Below, one piece after another: positions 35,338 to 44,631 of a DNA stretch of 64,000 nt. The notes beneath the pieces were generated by a model that was not told where the DNA came from, searched no databases, and saw only the letters and a program-made list of their open reading frames with translations. The first letter of the stretch is position 1, and every line of letters begins with the position of its first letter. Position numbers and translations under genes: made by a program. The DNA comes from Caballeronia pedi (lineage in GTDB: Bacteria; Pseudomonadota; Gammaproteobacteria; Burkholderiales; Burkholderiaceae), in NCBI RefSeq assembly GCF_001544915.2, contig NZ_FCOE02000002.1:186001-250000 (forward strand). The letters are read 5' to 3'.

Positions 35338-35973
35338 TCAGGCGAGATCGTCTAGCTTTATCTCGAAGCCGCGCCTGACACCCGGACGCGCAAAGAGTGC
35401 GTCATACCAGCGCCGGACGTTCGGGTAATCGTCGAGCGAAACCTGATGACGTTCGTGCCGCCAGGCCCAGCCGAGAATCGCAAAATCGGCGACGGACAAT
35501 TCGCCCGCCACGTACTCCACTTGTGCGAGACGCTTGTCGAGCACGTTATACAGGCGGCGCGTTTCATCGGAATAACGTTTGAGTCCATAGCGCCGATCGG
35601 ATTCCGCCTCGACCATGCGGAAGTGATGCACCTGTCCCGGCATCGGGCCGAAGCCGCCCATCTGCCACATCAGCCATTCGAGCACCGGTACGCGGTCGCG
35701 CAGGCTCGCGGGCAGGAACTGGCCGGTCTTTTCGCCCAGATAAAGCAGGATCGCGCCGGATTCGAACACGCTGATCGGCTGGCCGTCGGGTCCATCAGGA
35801 TCGACGATTGCCGGAATGCGGTTGTTCGGGCTGATGCGCAAAAACCCGGCCGCATGCTGTTCGCCTTTCGTGATGTTCACCGTCTTCACGGTGTAGGGCA
35901 GTTGCATTTCCTCCAGCGCGACGCTGATCTTGCGTCCGTTGGGCGTGTTCCAGGTATGCAGTTCGATGGTCAT
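35338..35973 (-). CDS. Glutathione S-transferase family protein (YfcG/YghU-like)
   Basis: A 211-aa two-domain thioredoxin-fold/alpha-helical glutathione transferase. The N-terminal domain has TWNTPNGRKISVALEEM with Asn/Thr at the glutathione site, PNNRIPAIVDP with the conserved cis-Pro, and FESGAILLYLGEK. The Asn-containing TPNGRK start resembles YfcG-type (nu class) disulfide-bond oxidoreductases more than classical detoxifying enzymes. It is followed upstream (in transcription order) by a second transferase gene 16 bp away, so the two form an operon. Confidence 0.88.
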   Translation of the reverse strand: MTIELHTWNTPNGRKISVALEEMQLPYTVKTVNITKGEQHAAGFLRISPNNRIPAIVDPDGPDGQPISVFESGAILLYLGEKTGQFLPASLRDRVPVLEWLMWQMGGFGPMPGQVHHFRMVEAESDRRYGLKRYSDETRRLYNVLDKRLAQVEYVAGELSVADFAILGWAWRHERHQVSLDDYPNVRRWYDALFARPGVRRGFEIKLDDLA

Positions 35974-35989
35974 GGCGATGCGTCCCGGT

Positions 35990-36616
35990 TCAGGTCAATG
36001 CAGGCGACACATGTCGCTGAAAGCCCGCGCGCTGCGTGATGCCGACGTACCAGCGTTCGAGTTCGGGCAGCGCGGGCCGAACCAGTTCGGCGATGCCGAA
36101 CCAGCGGCGCGCATATGCGGCGATGACGAGATCGGCGAGGGTGAAGGTATTGCCTTCGAGATAGTCGCGGCCTTTCAGATGCGTATCGACGACGCGCCAG
36201 AGCTTTTCCACTTCACTCGCGGTGGCGGCGAGCTGTTTGACGTCGCGATCCGCCGCGCTCGTGCGGATGTAGCCCCAGAAGAGCGGGCGCTCCGTGGGCT
36301 GCAAGGTGGAGAGCGCCCAGTCCAGCCAGCGGTCAGCGCTCGCACGCACCTTCGGCTCGGAGGGGTAGAGCGTGCTGGCCGCGCCGTATTGCATCGCGAG
36401 ATAGCGGATGATCGAGTTCGATTCCCACAGCACGAAATCGCCATCGACTAAAGTGGGCACGCGGCCCGTCGGGTTCATCGCGAGGTAGTCGGACTCGTTG
36501 TTGCGGCCGAATTGCAGGCCCGCATCGATGCGTTCGTACGCGAGCCCCAGTTCCTCGCAGCACCACAGTACTTTCTGCACGTTGACCGAGTTGGCTCTGC
36601 CCCAGATCGTCAGCAT
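35990..36616 (-). CDS. Glutathione S-transferase family protein
   Basis: A 208-aa glutathione transferase, different in class from its neighbour. The N-terminal sequence TIWGRANSVNVQKVLWCCEELGLAYERIDAG (read in parts) places a Ser at the likely catalytic position, with NPTGRVPTLVDGD and WESNSIIRYLA completing the glutathione site. It may detoxify electrophiles such as quinones, in line with the quinone-reductase-like gene 72 bp upstream on the same strand. Confidence 0.88.
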   Translation of the reverse strand: MLTIWGRANSVNVQKVLWCCEELGLAYERIDAGLQFGRNNESDYLAMNPTGRVPTLVDGDFVLWESNSIIRYLAMQYGAASTLYPSEPKVRASADRWLDWALSTLQPTERPLFWGYIRTSAADRDVKQLAATASEVEKLWRVVDTHLKGRDYLEGNTFTLADLVIAAYARRWFGIAELVRPALPELERWYVGITQRAGFQRHVSPALT

Positions 36617-36688
36617 TCGATTGTCTTCCTTCGTTGGTGTCGCGTTGCGCGTCGAAGGATCAATCTTAGCCGTGTTTCGCTTTTCGCC

Positions 36689-37465
36689 TCAGTCGATGTG
36701 CGCAGCGAACCCACTTTGCCCTGCCGCGAGTTCATCACGCAGAGTGAGATGAGGAATCGCATAGTCCCCATGATTCTGCTTGCGGAACGCGATAGGCGCG
36801 TCGTCGAAGAGCCGGTCCAGACGCTGGCCCAGCGCGTCGAAAGTTGCATCGAGTCGCGAGTCGTCCATCATGTTGGTCTGATAGACGACAAACGGCGGCA
36901 GCACGTCAAAGCCCGGATAGAACAGCACGCCGTGCTGAATCGGAAACAGGATGTCGTCGATCGGGCCGTTGATGCCGCGCGCACTGTAATGCGATTCCCA
37001 GCCGCCCGTGGTCACGACGATCATCGCGCGCTTGCCCGCCATCATGCCTTCGCCGTAGCGGTCGCCCCAATGCGTCCCAGAGTGCTCGCCCACGCCGTAG
37101 CCGAAGCCGTACGCATACACGCGCTCGACCCAGCCCTTCATGATCGCGGGCATGGAGAACCACCACATCGGGAATTGCAGGATCAATGCGTCGGCCCAGC
37201 GCAGCTTCTCTTGTTCGATCTCGATGTCACGGCTTTGCAGGCCGTTCTCGAACGCGTGTTTCGAGTCCAGGCTCGCGTGAAACGGCGCATCGCCGTTGCG
37301 TTCGCGAACATCGTTCGCATCGAGCGGGGCTTTCCAGTTCATCGCATACAGGTCGGAAACCTGCACATGGTGGCCTTCGGCGCGCAGGCGTGCGACGGCG
37401 AAATCATTGAGCGCGCCATTCAGCGAGCGGCGTTCGGGATGGGCATATACGATCAGCACATTCAT
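36689..37465 (-). CDS. NAD(P)H:quinone oxidoreductase, flavodoxin-like fold (NQO1 family)
   Basis: A 258-aa flavoprotein of the NQO1/MdaB/KefF group. It begins MNVLIVYAHPERRSLNGAL, has LRWADALILQFPMWWFSMPAIMKGWVERVYAYGF (read in parts) where FMN/FAD and quinone bind, and VVTTGGWESHYSARG. It would reduce quinones by two electrons and avoid radical formation. It is divergent from a LysR gene 92 bp away that carries a T-N11-A box between them, a standard arrangement for a quinone- or electrophile-sensing regulator. Confidence 0.88.
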   Translation of the reverse strand: MNVLIVYAHPERRSLNGALNDFAVARLRAEGHHVQVSDLYAMNWKAPLDANDVRERNGDAPFHASLDSKHAFENGLQSRDIEIEQEKLRWADALILQFPMWWFSMPAIMKGWVERVYAYGFGYGVGEHSGTHWGDRYGEGMMAGKRAMIVVTTGGWESHYSARGINGPIDDILFPIQHGVLFYPGFDVLPPFVVYQTNMMDDSRLDATFDALGQRLDRLFDDAPIAFRKQNHGDYAIPHLTLRDELAAGQSGFAAHID

Positions 37466-37520
37466 CAGGCTTTCTCCAGTTCGGTTCAGGAATGAAGGCC
37501 AGCTTAAAGACTGCTCGGGT

Positions 37521-37537
37521 ATATTGGAAATGAATAT
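37521..37537. promoter_or_regulatory. LysR-type operator (T-N11-A box) in the quinone reductase/LysR gap
   Basis: ATATT (37521-37525) and AATAT (37533-37537) form an inverted repeat with a 7-base centre, a textbook LysR recognition layout, 20 bp before the LysR start and 55 bp from the quinone reductase start. Confidence 0.6.
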
Positions 37538-37557
37538 CTGAAATTGCAGGCATTGCC

Positions 37558-38454
37558 ATGAATAATATCTTGAGAAGGCTCGATCTCAATCTGCTCGTCA
37601 CGCTCGACGTCCTGCTCGCCGAGCAGAACGTCACACGAGCGGCCGAGCGTCTGCATTTCTCACAGCCGTCCGTGAGCGTGCATCTGGCCAAGCTGCGCGA
37701 TATCTTCGGCGATCCCTTGTTGTTGCCAGGACCGCGCGGCATGCGGCCCACCGCGCGCGCCGAAAGCCTGCGCGAGCCATTGCGCGAAGCGCTGGCTTCG
37801 CTCGAACGCGCCGTGTCGCCCGAAACCGCATTCGATCCCGCGACCGCCGACAACACATGGCGCATCGCCGCCACGGACTACACCGAATCGACCGTGCTGT
37901 TGCCCGCGTTGAGCGGCCTGCGCGCGGCCGCGCCGCGCACGCGCATCGCGGTGCTGGAAATCATGCCGCCGCGGCTCGCCAAGCAGGCGGAGAACGGCGA
38001 GATCGATCTCGCGTTTCACATCGTGTCGGCTGAAACGGCCGGCTTTCATCAGCAGGCGCTCTTCACGGAAAGCTATGTGCTGGTGGGGCGCAAGGATCAT
38101 CCGCGCTTGAAGCGGCGGCCGACGCTCGCGCAGTTCTGCGCGCTGGAGCACGTGATCGTGTCGCCCGATGGTGGCGGATTCTTCGGCCCGACGGACGCCA
38201 CGCTCGCGACACTCGGCATGAAGCGACATGTGGCGCTCTCCGTGCCGCACTTCCTGTTCGTGCGCTCCGTGCTCGCCACGACCGATCTCGTTTCGATGCA
38301 ACCGCTTCGCCTCGCGAAGCACTGGCCCGAGTTGCGCATCGTCGCGCCGCCCGTCGACGTGCCGGGTTACGAAATGTCGATGTACTGGCATGAGCGCGTG
38401 CATCGCGATCCCGCGCATCGATGGCTGCGTGAATTCATCGCGCAAGCTGTTTGA
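37558..38454 (+). CDS. LysR-family transcriptional regulator (NodD-like DNA-binding domain)
   Basis: A 298-aa LysR regulator. Its start LRRLDLNLLVTLDVLLAEQNVTRAAERLHFSQPSVSVHLAKLRDIFGDPLL (read in parts) is of the NodD/SyrM/NahR-like subgroup, which often sense aromatic compounds. It is divergent from the quinone reductase and its two glutathione transferases and presumably activates them. The start at 37558 lies directly behind the palindromic operator. Confidence 0.92.
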   Translation: MNNILRRLDLNLLVTLDVLLAEQNVTRAAERLHFSQPSVSVHLAKLRDIFGDPLLLPGPRGMRPTARAESLREPLREALASLERAVSPETAFDPATADNTWRIAATDYTESTVLLPALSGLRAAAPRTRIAVLEIMPPRLAKQAENGEIDLAFHIVSAETAGFHQQALFTESYVLVGRKDHPRLKRRPTLAQFCALEHVIVSPDGGGFFGPTDATLATLGMKRHVALSVPHFLFVRSVLATTDLVSMQPLRLAKHWPELRIVAPPVDVPGYEMSMYWHERVHRDPAHRWLREFIAQAV

Positions 38455-38649
38455 AAAGATATCGGTCATCATTGTTGCGCAAAAACACCACATGTATTGC
38501 ACCAAACCAAGCATCGCGACATTTGATGTGCTAAAAAACGCGTGCGTTCATGCGTCAAGCTGAAGCCATCGCTGCTCAGACAGTGAACTGAAAGGCGGCG
38601 CATCGAGGCGCATCGATAACGGCTTATAACTAAACGCGTCCAACACATC

Positions 38650-39786
38650 ATGAAGACAATCACATCGCGCGCCATCGCTGGCATCGGCGTTTCGTTCATC
38701 GCGCTCGTCTGTCAGTCCGCATTCGCGCAAAGCTCGGTGACGCTCTATGGCGTTGCCGACGTGAGCGTGCGCTATCTGACCAACGCCAACGCCAATAACG
38801 ACGGCAAGGTGTTCATGACGAACGGCGCGATCACCAACAGCCGTATCGGCTTCAAGGGCACGGAAGATCTCGGCGGCGGCCTGAAGGCGATCTTCCAGTT
38901 GGAAAGCGGTGTGGAGCTGGAGAACGGCCAGTACGCCGACAGCGCGCGCGCATTCAATCGCGCGGCCTTCGTCGGTCTTTCGAGCCGCTATGGCACGCTG
39001 ACGCTCGGCCGCCAGAAGACGCCGCTCTTCGACATGCTCGGCGATACCTACGACCCGCTCACCGTCGGCAATTACTTCGAGAACGCGTGGCTGCCGGTCG
39101 CACTGGGCGCGGGTCTCTATGCGGATAACGCGGTGAAGTACAACGGCACGTTCGCGGGCCTGACGATCGGCGCGATGTATTCGTTCGGCACGAACTACAC
39201 CTCGACGGGCGCGGGCGGCTTCTCGGGTCAGGTGCCGGGCCATCTCGGCGCGGGCAACATGTACGGCTTCACGGCGTCGTATGCAATGGGTCCGCTGTCG
39301 ATCGGCGGCGGCTATCAGCAGAACAGCGACAACTCCGCGAACAAGCAGAAGATCTGGAACGCGAACCTCGTCTATTCGATCGGCGCGGCGAAGCTCTATG
39401 CGGGCTATCTGCATTCGACCGATGACACCGGCTTCGTCGACAGCGTCCTGCAGCAGCGCGGGCTCGTGGCGGGCACGGATATCCTGAAGGGCTCGGGCCG
39501 ACGCGACGACGGCCCGTTCGCGGGCATCACATATCAGGTTACGCCGGCGTTGTTGCTGACCGGCGCGTTCTATTACGACCACATGAAGAACGCGGCCATC
39601 GGCGGCGGCGCGACGGGCAGCGGCAATCGCTATACGGGCGTCGCGCTGGCGGAGTACGCGCTGTCGAAGCGCACGGAAGTCTACGGCACCGTGGACTTCA
39701 ACAAGGTGACGGGCGCGGCCGATGTCGAATTGCCGGGCCGCTCGAATCAGACCGGCGTGTCGATCGGCTTGCGCAACATCTTCTGA
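38650..39786 (+). CDS. General outer-membrane porin (Omp32-type, Gram-negative porin family)
   Basis: A 378-aa precursor with a signal peptide ending SAFAQSSVTLYG, the standard start of beta-proteobacterial porins, followed by VSVRYLTN, the strand/loop pattern SRIGFKGTEDLGGGLKAIFQLE (read in parts), RAAFVGLSSRYGTLTLGRQ and a C-terminal LRNIF ending in Phe for BAM insertion. It would be a trimeric 16-stranded anion-preferring channel. It stands alone; its terminator is formed by the end of the convergent galM gene. The 195-bp gap upstream is AT-rich with no gene seen. Confidence 0.95.
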   Translation: MKTITSRAIAGIGVSFIALVCQSAFAQSSVTLYGVADVSVRYLTNANANNDGKVFMTNGAITNSRIGFKGTEDLGGGLKAIFQLESGVELENGQYADSARAFNRAAFVGLSSRYGTLTLGRQKTPLFDMLGDTYDPLTVGNYFENAWLPVALGAGLYADNAVKYNGTFAGLTIGAMYSFGTNYTSTGAGGFSGQVPGHLGAGNMYGFTASYAMGPLSIGGGYQQNSDNSANKQKIWNANLVYSIGAAKLYAGYLHSTDDTGFVDSVLQQRGLVAGTDILKGSGRRDDGPFAGITYQVTPALLLTGAFYYDHMKNAAIGGGATGSGNRYTGVALAEYALSKRTEVYGTVDFNKVTGAADVELPGRSNQTGVSIGLRNIF

Positions 39787-39791
39787 TCATG

Positions 39792-39829
39792 CGTCAGCGC
39801 ACGCGCAGGCCGTAGCGCGTGCGCTGACG
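39792..39829. terminator. Long hairpin terminator shared by the porin gene and the galM 3' end
   Basis: A perfect 15-bp stem (39792-39806 and 39815-39829) with an 8-base loop starts 6 bp after the porin stop. It overlaps the last codons and the stop codon of galM on the other strand (stop at 39794-39796). Confidence 0.8.
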
Positions 39830-40816
39830 ATATGTCTCGCCAGGACGCAGGACGGCGCGCTCGCCGTTCATGTTGATCTCGTCCGGATAACCGCCCGCTT
39901 CGAGACACAGCCCCGCATGCTTGCGATAGCGCGATCCGTTGCGCGCGGGCACGCCTTCCAGATAATTCCCCGAATAGAACTGCAAGCCGCGCGCATCGGT
40001 CGATACGCTCAACTCGCGTCCGCTCGACGGATCGAACAGCACGGCGACCACGCGCGGTTCCTGCGCGTCTTCATCGAATGCATAGCAATGGTCGAAGCCG
40101 CCCGCGATAGCGAGTTGCGCGTGCGACGCATCGAGCCGCGCGCCGATCGAAGCGGACACGCGCAAATCGAACGCGCTGCCAGCGACATGTTCGCGTGCAA
40201 CGGGAATCGAGGTGGCATCGATCGCGAAGTACGTTTCCGATGCAATCGATATCCGATGATCGCGAATGCTCGCGCCGTTGCTCAGGTTGAAGTACGCGTG
40301 ATTCGTGAGATTGACGGGCGTGGGCGCATCGGTGCGCGCTTCGTAATCGATCGACAACGTGCCTTCGTCGTCGAGCGCATAGCGCACGGTGACATCCAGA
40401 TTGCCGGGAAGGCCCGCTGCGCCCGCGGGCGAACGCAGCGTCATGACGAGCGCATCGCCGGCGACTTCGGCGCGCCACATCTGCCGATGAAAACCCGCCG
40501 ATCCGCCATGCAGATGATTCGCGCCTTCGTTGGGTTCGACCTGATGCGCGACGCCATCGAGCACGAAGCGCGCATCGCGGATGCGATTCGCCCAGCGTCC
40601 GATGATGGCGCCCATGAACGCGCTGCCGTTCAGGTATTCGGCAGGCGTGTCATGGCCGAGCAATATATCGGCGAAGTGTCCGTCGCGGTCGGGCGCGAGC
40701 CATGAGACGAGCGTCGCGCCCAGATCGCTGATTTCGATGCGCATGCCCGATGCATTGCGTAACGTGTAGAGATGCGCTTCGCCCCAGCGGCGAACGTCGA
40801 TGATGGATTGAGTCAT
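39794..40816 (-). CDS. galM: Aldose 1-epimerase (galactose mutarotase)
   Basis: A 340-aa enzyme that interconverts alpha and beta anomers of aldoses. The signature HGGSAGFHRQMW, NLTNHAYFNL (with the catalytic His) and LCLEAGGYPDEIN near the end (where the catalytic Glu is expected) are all visible. The start MTQSIIDVRR at 40816 is preferred; another ATG four codons upstream is possible. It lies 13 bp behind a HAD phosphatase gene, so the two are co-transcribed and probably belong to sugar use. Confidence 0.9.
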   Translation of the reverse strand: MTQSIIDVRRWGEAHLYTLRNASGMRIEISDLGATLVSWLAPDRDGHFADILLGHDTPAEYLNGSAFMGAIIGRWANRIRDARFVLDGVAHQVEPNEGANHLHGGSAGFHRQMWRAEVAGDALVMTLRSPAGAAGLPGNLDVTVRYALDDEGTLSIDYEARTDAPTPVNLTNHAYFNLSNGASIRDHRISIASETYFAIDATSIPVAREHVAGSAFDLRVSASIGARLDASHAQLAIAGGFDHCYAFDEDAQEPRVVAVLFDPSSGRELSVSTDARGLQFYSGNYLEGVPARNGSRYRKHAGLCLEAGGYPDEINMNGERAVLRPGETYRQRTRYGLRVR

Positions 40817-40829
40817 GCGCGCGATCATC

Positions 40830-41504
40830 TCACGGCCGGGCCGCGACTTCATCGAGATGCAGCAACAGGTCCGCCGGGTCTTCATAGACGCGCAACGCGC
40901 CGGAGCGTTCGAGTTCATCGCTGCCATAACCGCCCGACAGCAGGCCGACGCCGAGCGAACGGCAACGCCGCGCGGCCAGCATGTCCCAGATGCTGTCGCC
41001 GACGACGACCGTATGTTCGATCGGCACGTTCAGGCGCGCGGCGGCGGCGAGGAAGAGATCGGGATCGGGCTTGGCGTACTTCACCATGTCGCGCGTGATG
41101 ACGACCTGCTTCGCCGGATCGACGCCCAGCGCTTCGAGATTCACCTGCGCGGTTTCCATGCGTCCGCTCGTCGCGATGGCCCAGCGCGTGCCGGCTTGCG
41201 TGAGTGCATCGAGCAGTTCGCGCGCGCCCGGCAGCGGGCACACCTGCGCGCGCAGGCGTTTGTACGCTTCGGCGTGCAGCTGACGCAGACGCTCGACGCG
41301 GTCCGCGCTGATTTCGCCATGCGTTTCGCGCAGCAACTGATTGGTGAAGAGCCCGCCGCTCATGCCGATCTTCCGATGGATGCGCCACACGGACAGTTCG
41401 ATGCCTTCGGCGTCGAGCGCTTCTTTCCAGGCAAGCACGTGCTGGTAGACGCTATCGACGAGCGTGCCGTCGAGGTCGAACAGGAATGAAGTTTCGATGC
41501 GCAT
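40830..41504 (-). CDS. HAD-family phosphatase (beta-phosphoglucomutase/phosphoglycolate phosphatase type)
   Basis: A 224-aa HAD hydrolase. Motif I is FLFDLDGTLVDS (nucleophile Asp), motif II ATSGR, motif III Lys in VKYAKPDPDLF, and motif IV VVGDSIWDM. A helical cap lies between residues 15 and 85. It would dephosphorylate a small sugar phosphate or related metabolite. The start at 41504 is set by a GGGAG site; an open frame before it is not family-like. galM follows 13 bp later. Confidence 0.9.
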   Translation of the reverse strand: MRIETSFLFDLDGTLVDSVYQHVLAWKEALDAEGIELSVWRIHRKIGMSGGLFTNQLLRETHGEISADRVERLRQLHAEAYKRLRAQVCPLPGARELLDALTQAGTRWAIATSGRMETAQVNLEALGVDPAKQVVITRDMVKYAKPDPDLFLAAAARLNVPIEHTVVVGDSIWDMLAARRCRSLGVGLLSGGYGSDELERSGALRVYEDPADLLLHLDEVAARP

Positions 41505-41713
41505 GACTGGCTCCCTGTAAAGGTATCGTTCCGGCTTCATCATACGCACGATCGAGCGCGCGGGGCGTCGCAAATGCGATAATCGATGTTTGCGCCGCAA
41601 GCCGCTATGCGAGCGGAAAGTACGCATAAAGTCCCTGAATTTTGCATCAATTACGCATGACGGAGCTTATCTTGACCCGCATCGACAATCCCTCCCGCGA
41701 TCAGGAGGCAGGC

Positions 41714-42790
41714 GTGGCCGACTCCACGCAAGACACGACCCGTATCGACGACACGCGCATCGGCGCCGTGCGTCCGCTGATTTCGCCCGCGTTGCTGCTC
41801 GACGAATTGCCGGTTACGCCCGGCGTGCAGTCGCTGGTCGAAGAGAGCCGTGCGGCGATCGCGAACATTCTGCATGGCCGCGATGACCGGCTGGTCGTCG
41901 TGGTCGGACCGTGCTCCATCCACGATCACGATCAGGCGATGGAATACGCGCAGCGCCTGAAGACCGTCGCCGACCGGCTGCGCGACGATCTCTTCATCGT
42001 GATGCGCGTGTACTTCGAGAAGCCGCGCACGACGGTGGGCTGGAAGGGCTATATCAACGATCCGCGTCTGGACGGCAGCTTCCGCATCAACGAGGGCCTG
42101 CGCCGTGCGCGCGAGCTGCTGCTCGACATCAGCGGCCTGGGCCTGCCGACCGCGACGGAGTTTCTCGATCTGCTGAGCCCGCAGTACATCGCCGATCTGA
42201 TCGCGTGGGGCGCGATCGGTGCGCGCACGACCGAGAGTCAGAGCCATCGGCAGCTTGCGTCGGGCTTGAGTTGCCCGATCGGTTTCAAGAACGGCACGGA
42301 CGGCGGCGTGCAGGTCGCGGCGGACGCGATCGTCGCGGCGCGCGCGAGCCATGCGTTCATGGGCATGACGAAGATGGGCATGGCGGCGATCTTCGAGACG
42401 CGCGGCAATGATGATTGCCACGTCATCTTGCGGGGTGGGACGAAGGGGCCGAACTATGATGCGCAAAGCGTGGCAGCTGCGTGTGGCGCGCTGGCCAAAC
42501 TCGGGCAGCGCGAGCAGGTGATGATCGATTGCTCACATGCCAATTCGAACAAATCGCATCTGCGGCAGGTGGATGTTGCGCAGGATATTGCGCGGCAACT
42601 GGAAGCGGGCGAGCGGCGGATCACCGGGGTGATGATCGAGAGCCATCTGGAAGAGGGTAGGCAGGATTTGAAGCCGGGCGTGCCGCTGAAGCACGGCGTG
42701 TCGATTACGGATGCGTGTCTCGGATGGACCCAGAGTGAGCCGGTGCTGGAGTTGCTTGCCGAGGCGGTGAGGAAGCGGCGCGGGGGGTGA
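41714..42790 (+). CDS. aroG: 3-deoxy-D-arabino-heptulosonate 7-phosphate synthase (class I DAHP synthase)
   Basis: A 358-aa enzyme that joins phosphoenolpyruvate and erythrose 4-phosphate, the first step of the shikimate pathway. Visible features are VVVGPCSIHDHDQAMEYA, FEKPRTTVGWKGYINDP, GARTTESQSHRQLASGLSCPIGFKNGTDG (read in parts) and HVILRGGTKGPNY, as in AroG/F/H. The start is GTG at 41714, because AGGAGG (41704-41709) lies 4-9 bases before it and the resulting length matches AroG-type enzymes; a TTG at 41642 or ATG at 41657 has no ribosome site. Feedback type (Phe, Tyr or Trp) cannot be told here. No other shikimate gene is nearby. Confidence 0.94.
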   Translation: MADSTQDTTRIDDTRIGAVRPLISPALLLDELPVTPGVQSLVEESRAAIANILHGRDDRLVVVVGPCSIHDHDQAMEYAQRLKTVADRLRDDLFIVMRVYFEKPRTTVGWKGYINDPRLDGSFRINEGLRRARELLLDISGLGLPTATEFLDLLSPQYIADLIAWGAIGARTTESQSHRQLASGLSCPIGFKNGTDGGVQVAADAIVAARASHAFMGMTKMGMAAIFETRGNDDCHVILRGGTKGPNYDAQSVAAACGALAKLGQREQVMIDCSHANSNKSHLRQVDVAQDIARQLEAGERRITGVMIESHLEEGRQDLKPGVPLKHGVSITDACLGWTQSEPVLELLAEAVRKRRGG

Positions 42791-42810
42791 AGGAACGAAG
42801 CTTCGGGTTT

Positions 42811-42832
42811 GTCGCCGGGATCAGCCGGCGAC
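42811..42832. terminator. Hairpin between aroG and the chemoreceptor gene
   Basis: GTCGCCGG (42811-42818) and CCGGCGAC (42825-42832) form an 8-bp stem with a 6-base loop, 20 bp after aroG and 17 bp after the chemoreceptor stop on the opposite strand. A weaker outer pairing GTGAAG/CTTCAC surrounds it. Confidence 0.55.
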
Positions 42833-42849
42833 TTCACCACTCGCCGGCG

Positions 42850-44394
42850 TCAGCCCGTCACCTCGTGCAGACGAAACGTCTCCACCGCCGTCCGCAAAGC
42901 CCCAGCCTGATCTTCCAGCGACTGCGCCGCCGCCGCAGCTTCCTCCACCAGCGCCGCGTTCTGCTGCGTCACTTCATCCATCTGCGTGACCGCGCGCGCC
43001 ACCTGCTCGATGCCGCTGCTCTGCTCTTCCGATGCAGCCGCGATCTCGCCCATGATGTCGGTCACGCGCTGCACCGCCGTGCTGATCTCGGTCATCGTGC
43101 GGCCCGCCTCATCGACCAGCGCGGTGCCCGATTGCACGCGTTCGACCGAATCGTCGATCAGTTCCTTGATTTCCTTCGCCGCCGCCGACGAGCGCTGCGC
43201 AAGTGAGCGCACTTCGCCCGCCACGACCGCGAAGCCGCGTCCTTCCTCGCCCGCGCGCGCCGCTTCCACCGCCGCGTTCAAGGCGAGAATGTTGGTCTGG
43301 AACGCGATGCCTTCGATGATCGTGATGATGTCCGCGATCTTCGACGAACTATGGTTGATCTCGCCCATCGTCGTCACGACCTGCGACACGACATGGCTGC
43401 CCTTGCCCGCGATCTCCGAAGCATTCGCCGCCAGCACGCTCGCCTGACGCGCGTTGTCGGCGTTCTGCTTGACCGTGCCGGTGAGCTCATCCATGCTCGA
43501 CGCGGTTTCCTGAAGCGCCGACGCCTGTTCTTCCGTGCGCGAAGAGAGATCCACGTTGCCCGCCGCGATCTGCTTGGTCGCGGATGCAATCGATTCGCTG
43601 CCGCCGCGCACCGTGCGAACGGTTTCGATGAGGCTCGCCTGCATGGTCGCGAGACCGTGCAGCAACTGGCCCATTTCATCGTTCGACGTCACCTTGACGC
43701 TGCGGCGCAGATCGCCGGAAGCGATGGCATCGAACTGGGCGAGCGCGGCATCGAGCGGACGGGAGATGCGGCGGCGCAGCGAGATCCACGTATAGAACGC
43801 TGCGGCCACGCCGACCAGAATCGCGACGATGCAGCCGATGCGGAACATGCCGAAGATTTCCTCACCTGCGTCATACGAGGCCTTGGCCTGTTCGAATTGC
43901 AGCTTGCGCAGCGCGGCGCCCGTCTTCGCAAAGTCGTTGAACGCGGCCTGCATCGCGCTCGCATCGGCGAGGATCTTCGCCTGATCCTTCGCGCGCACGT
44001 CGGCATAACCATCGTCGATCAGCTTTTGCAGCGCGAGACGCTGCTCGTTGAATTTGTTCGCGAGCTGCTTTTCGTCGGGGCCTTGCGGCAGACCGGCGTA
44101 AATGGTCCATGCGTCGTCGGAGGTCTTGCGCATCAGCGCGCCGCGGCCGATGGCGTCTTCCGCGCCCGGCGTGCCGACGTTCAGCGCCGCACGGTCGAAG
44201 CTCAGGCGCTCGCGCGCCATGAACATTTCCGCATTGCCGACCGACACCGCGCTCGGCATTTCATTCGTGAAAAGGTTGTGCGTGACCGAATTGGACCGGC
44301 TCATGCCGATCAGCCCGACCATGCCGATCGCGATCAGCAGCGCGCTCAGAAGCGTCATGGCCAGGGCCAGTCGGCCTTTGATTGTGGAAAACAT
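42850..44394 (-). CDS. Methyl-accepting chemotaxis protein (Tar-type topology)
   Basis: A 514-aa chemoreceptor. It has an N-terminal membrane helix ([23 protein letters not shown]), a periplasmic four-helix-type sensing domain to about residue 185, a second membrane helix ([21 protein letters not shown]), a HAMP domain, and a long coiled cytoplasmic rod with the invariant hairpin tip [32 protein letters not shown] (read in parts). Methylation-type Gln/Glu pairs are seen in [15 protein letters not shown]. The C-terminus FRLHEVTG lacks an NWETF-type CheR-docking pentapeptide. The start is set at 44394; upstream is a ~235-bp gap with palindromes. The ligand is unknown. Confidence 0.94.
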   Translation of the reverse strand: MFSTIKGRLALAMTLLSALLIAIGMVGLIGMSRSNSVTHNLFTNEMPSAVSVGNAEMFMARERLSFDRAALNVGTPGAEDAIGRGALMRKTSDDAWTIYAGLPQGPDEKQLANKFNEQRLALQKLIDDGYADVRAKDQAKILADASAMQAAFNDFAKTGAALRKLQFEQAKASYDAGEEIFGMFRIGCIVAILVGVAAAFYTWISLRRRISRPLDAALAQFDAIASGDLRRSVKVTSNDEMGQLLHGLATMQASLIETVRTVRGGSESIASATKQIAAGNVDLSSRTEEQASALQETASSMDELTGTVKQNADNARQASVLAANASEIAGKGSHVVSQVVTTMGEINHSSSKIADIITIIEGIAFQTNILALNAAVEAARAGEEGRGFAVVAGEVRSLAQRSSAAAKEIKELIDDSVERVQSGTALVDEAGRTMTEISTAVQRVTDIMGEIAAASEEQSSGIEQVARAVTQMDEVTQQNAALVEEAAAAAQSLEDQAGALRTAVETFRLHEVTG

Positions 44395-44557
44395 AGCTCT
44401 CTCAAGGTGGCTGCATCGCAGGGACGCGAGCGCGGGGGCGGCGATGCTTCGCCTGCTGCGCGGCCGATGAAACCCATCGGCTGGCCTGTATAACGACCGC
44501 GCAGCGAGCGCCTTTAGGGAATGCTTAAAAGCTACGAAACGCTTACAGCGCGCGTTC

Positions 44558-44591
44558 GCCCCTGATTCAGGGGCTTTCGGTTTGAAAACCG
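44558..44591. promoter_or_regulatory. Two adjacent palindromes upstream of the FUSC-like gene
   Basis: GCCCCTGA-T-TCAGGGGC (44558-44574) and CGGTTT-GA-AAACCG (44578-44591) lie three bases apart, 41 bp before the next start codon. They could be operators or a terminator-like element; TACACT at 44595-44600 is a possible -10 box. Confidence 0.4.
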
Positions 44592-44631
44592 TTCTACACT
44601 TCATGCGGATTCACAATCGATATGTCCGCGT

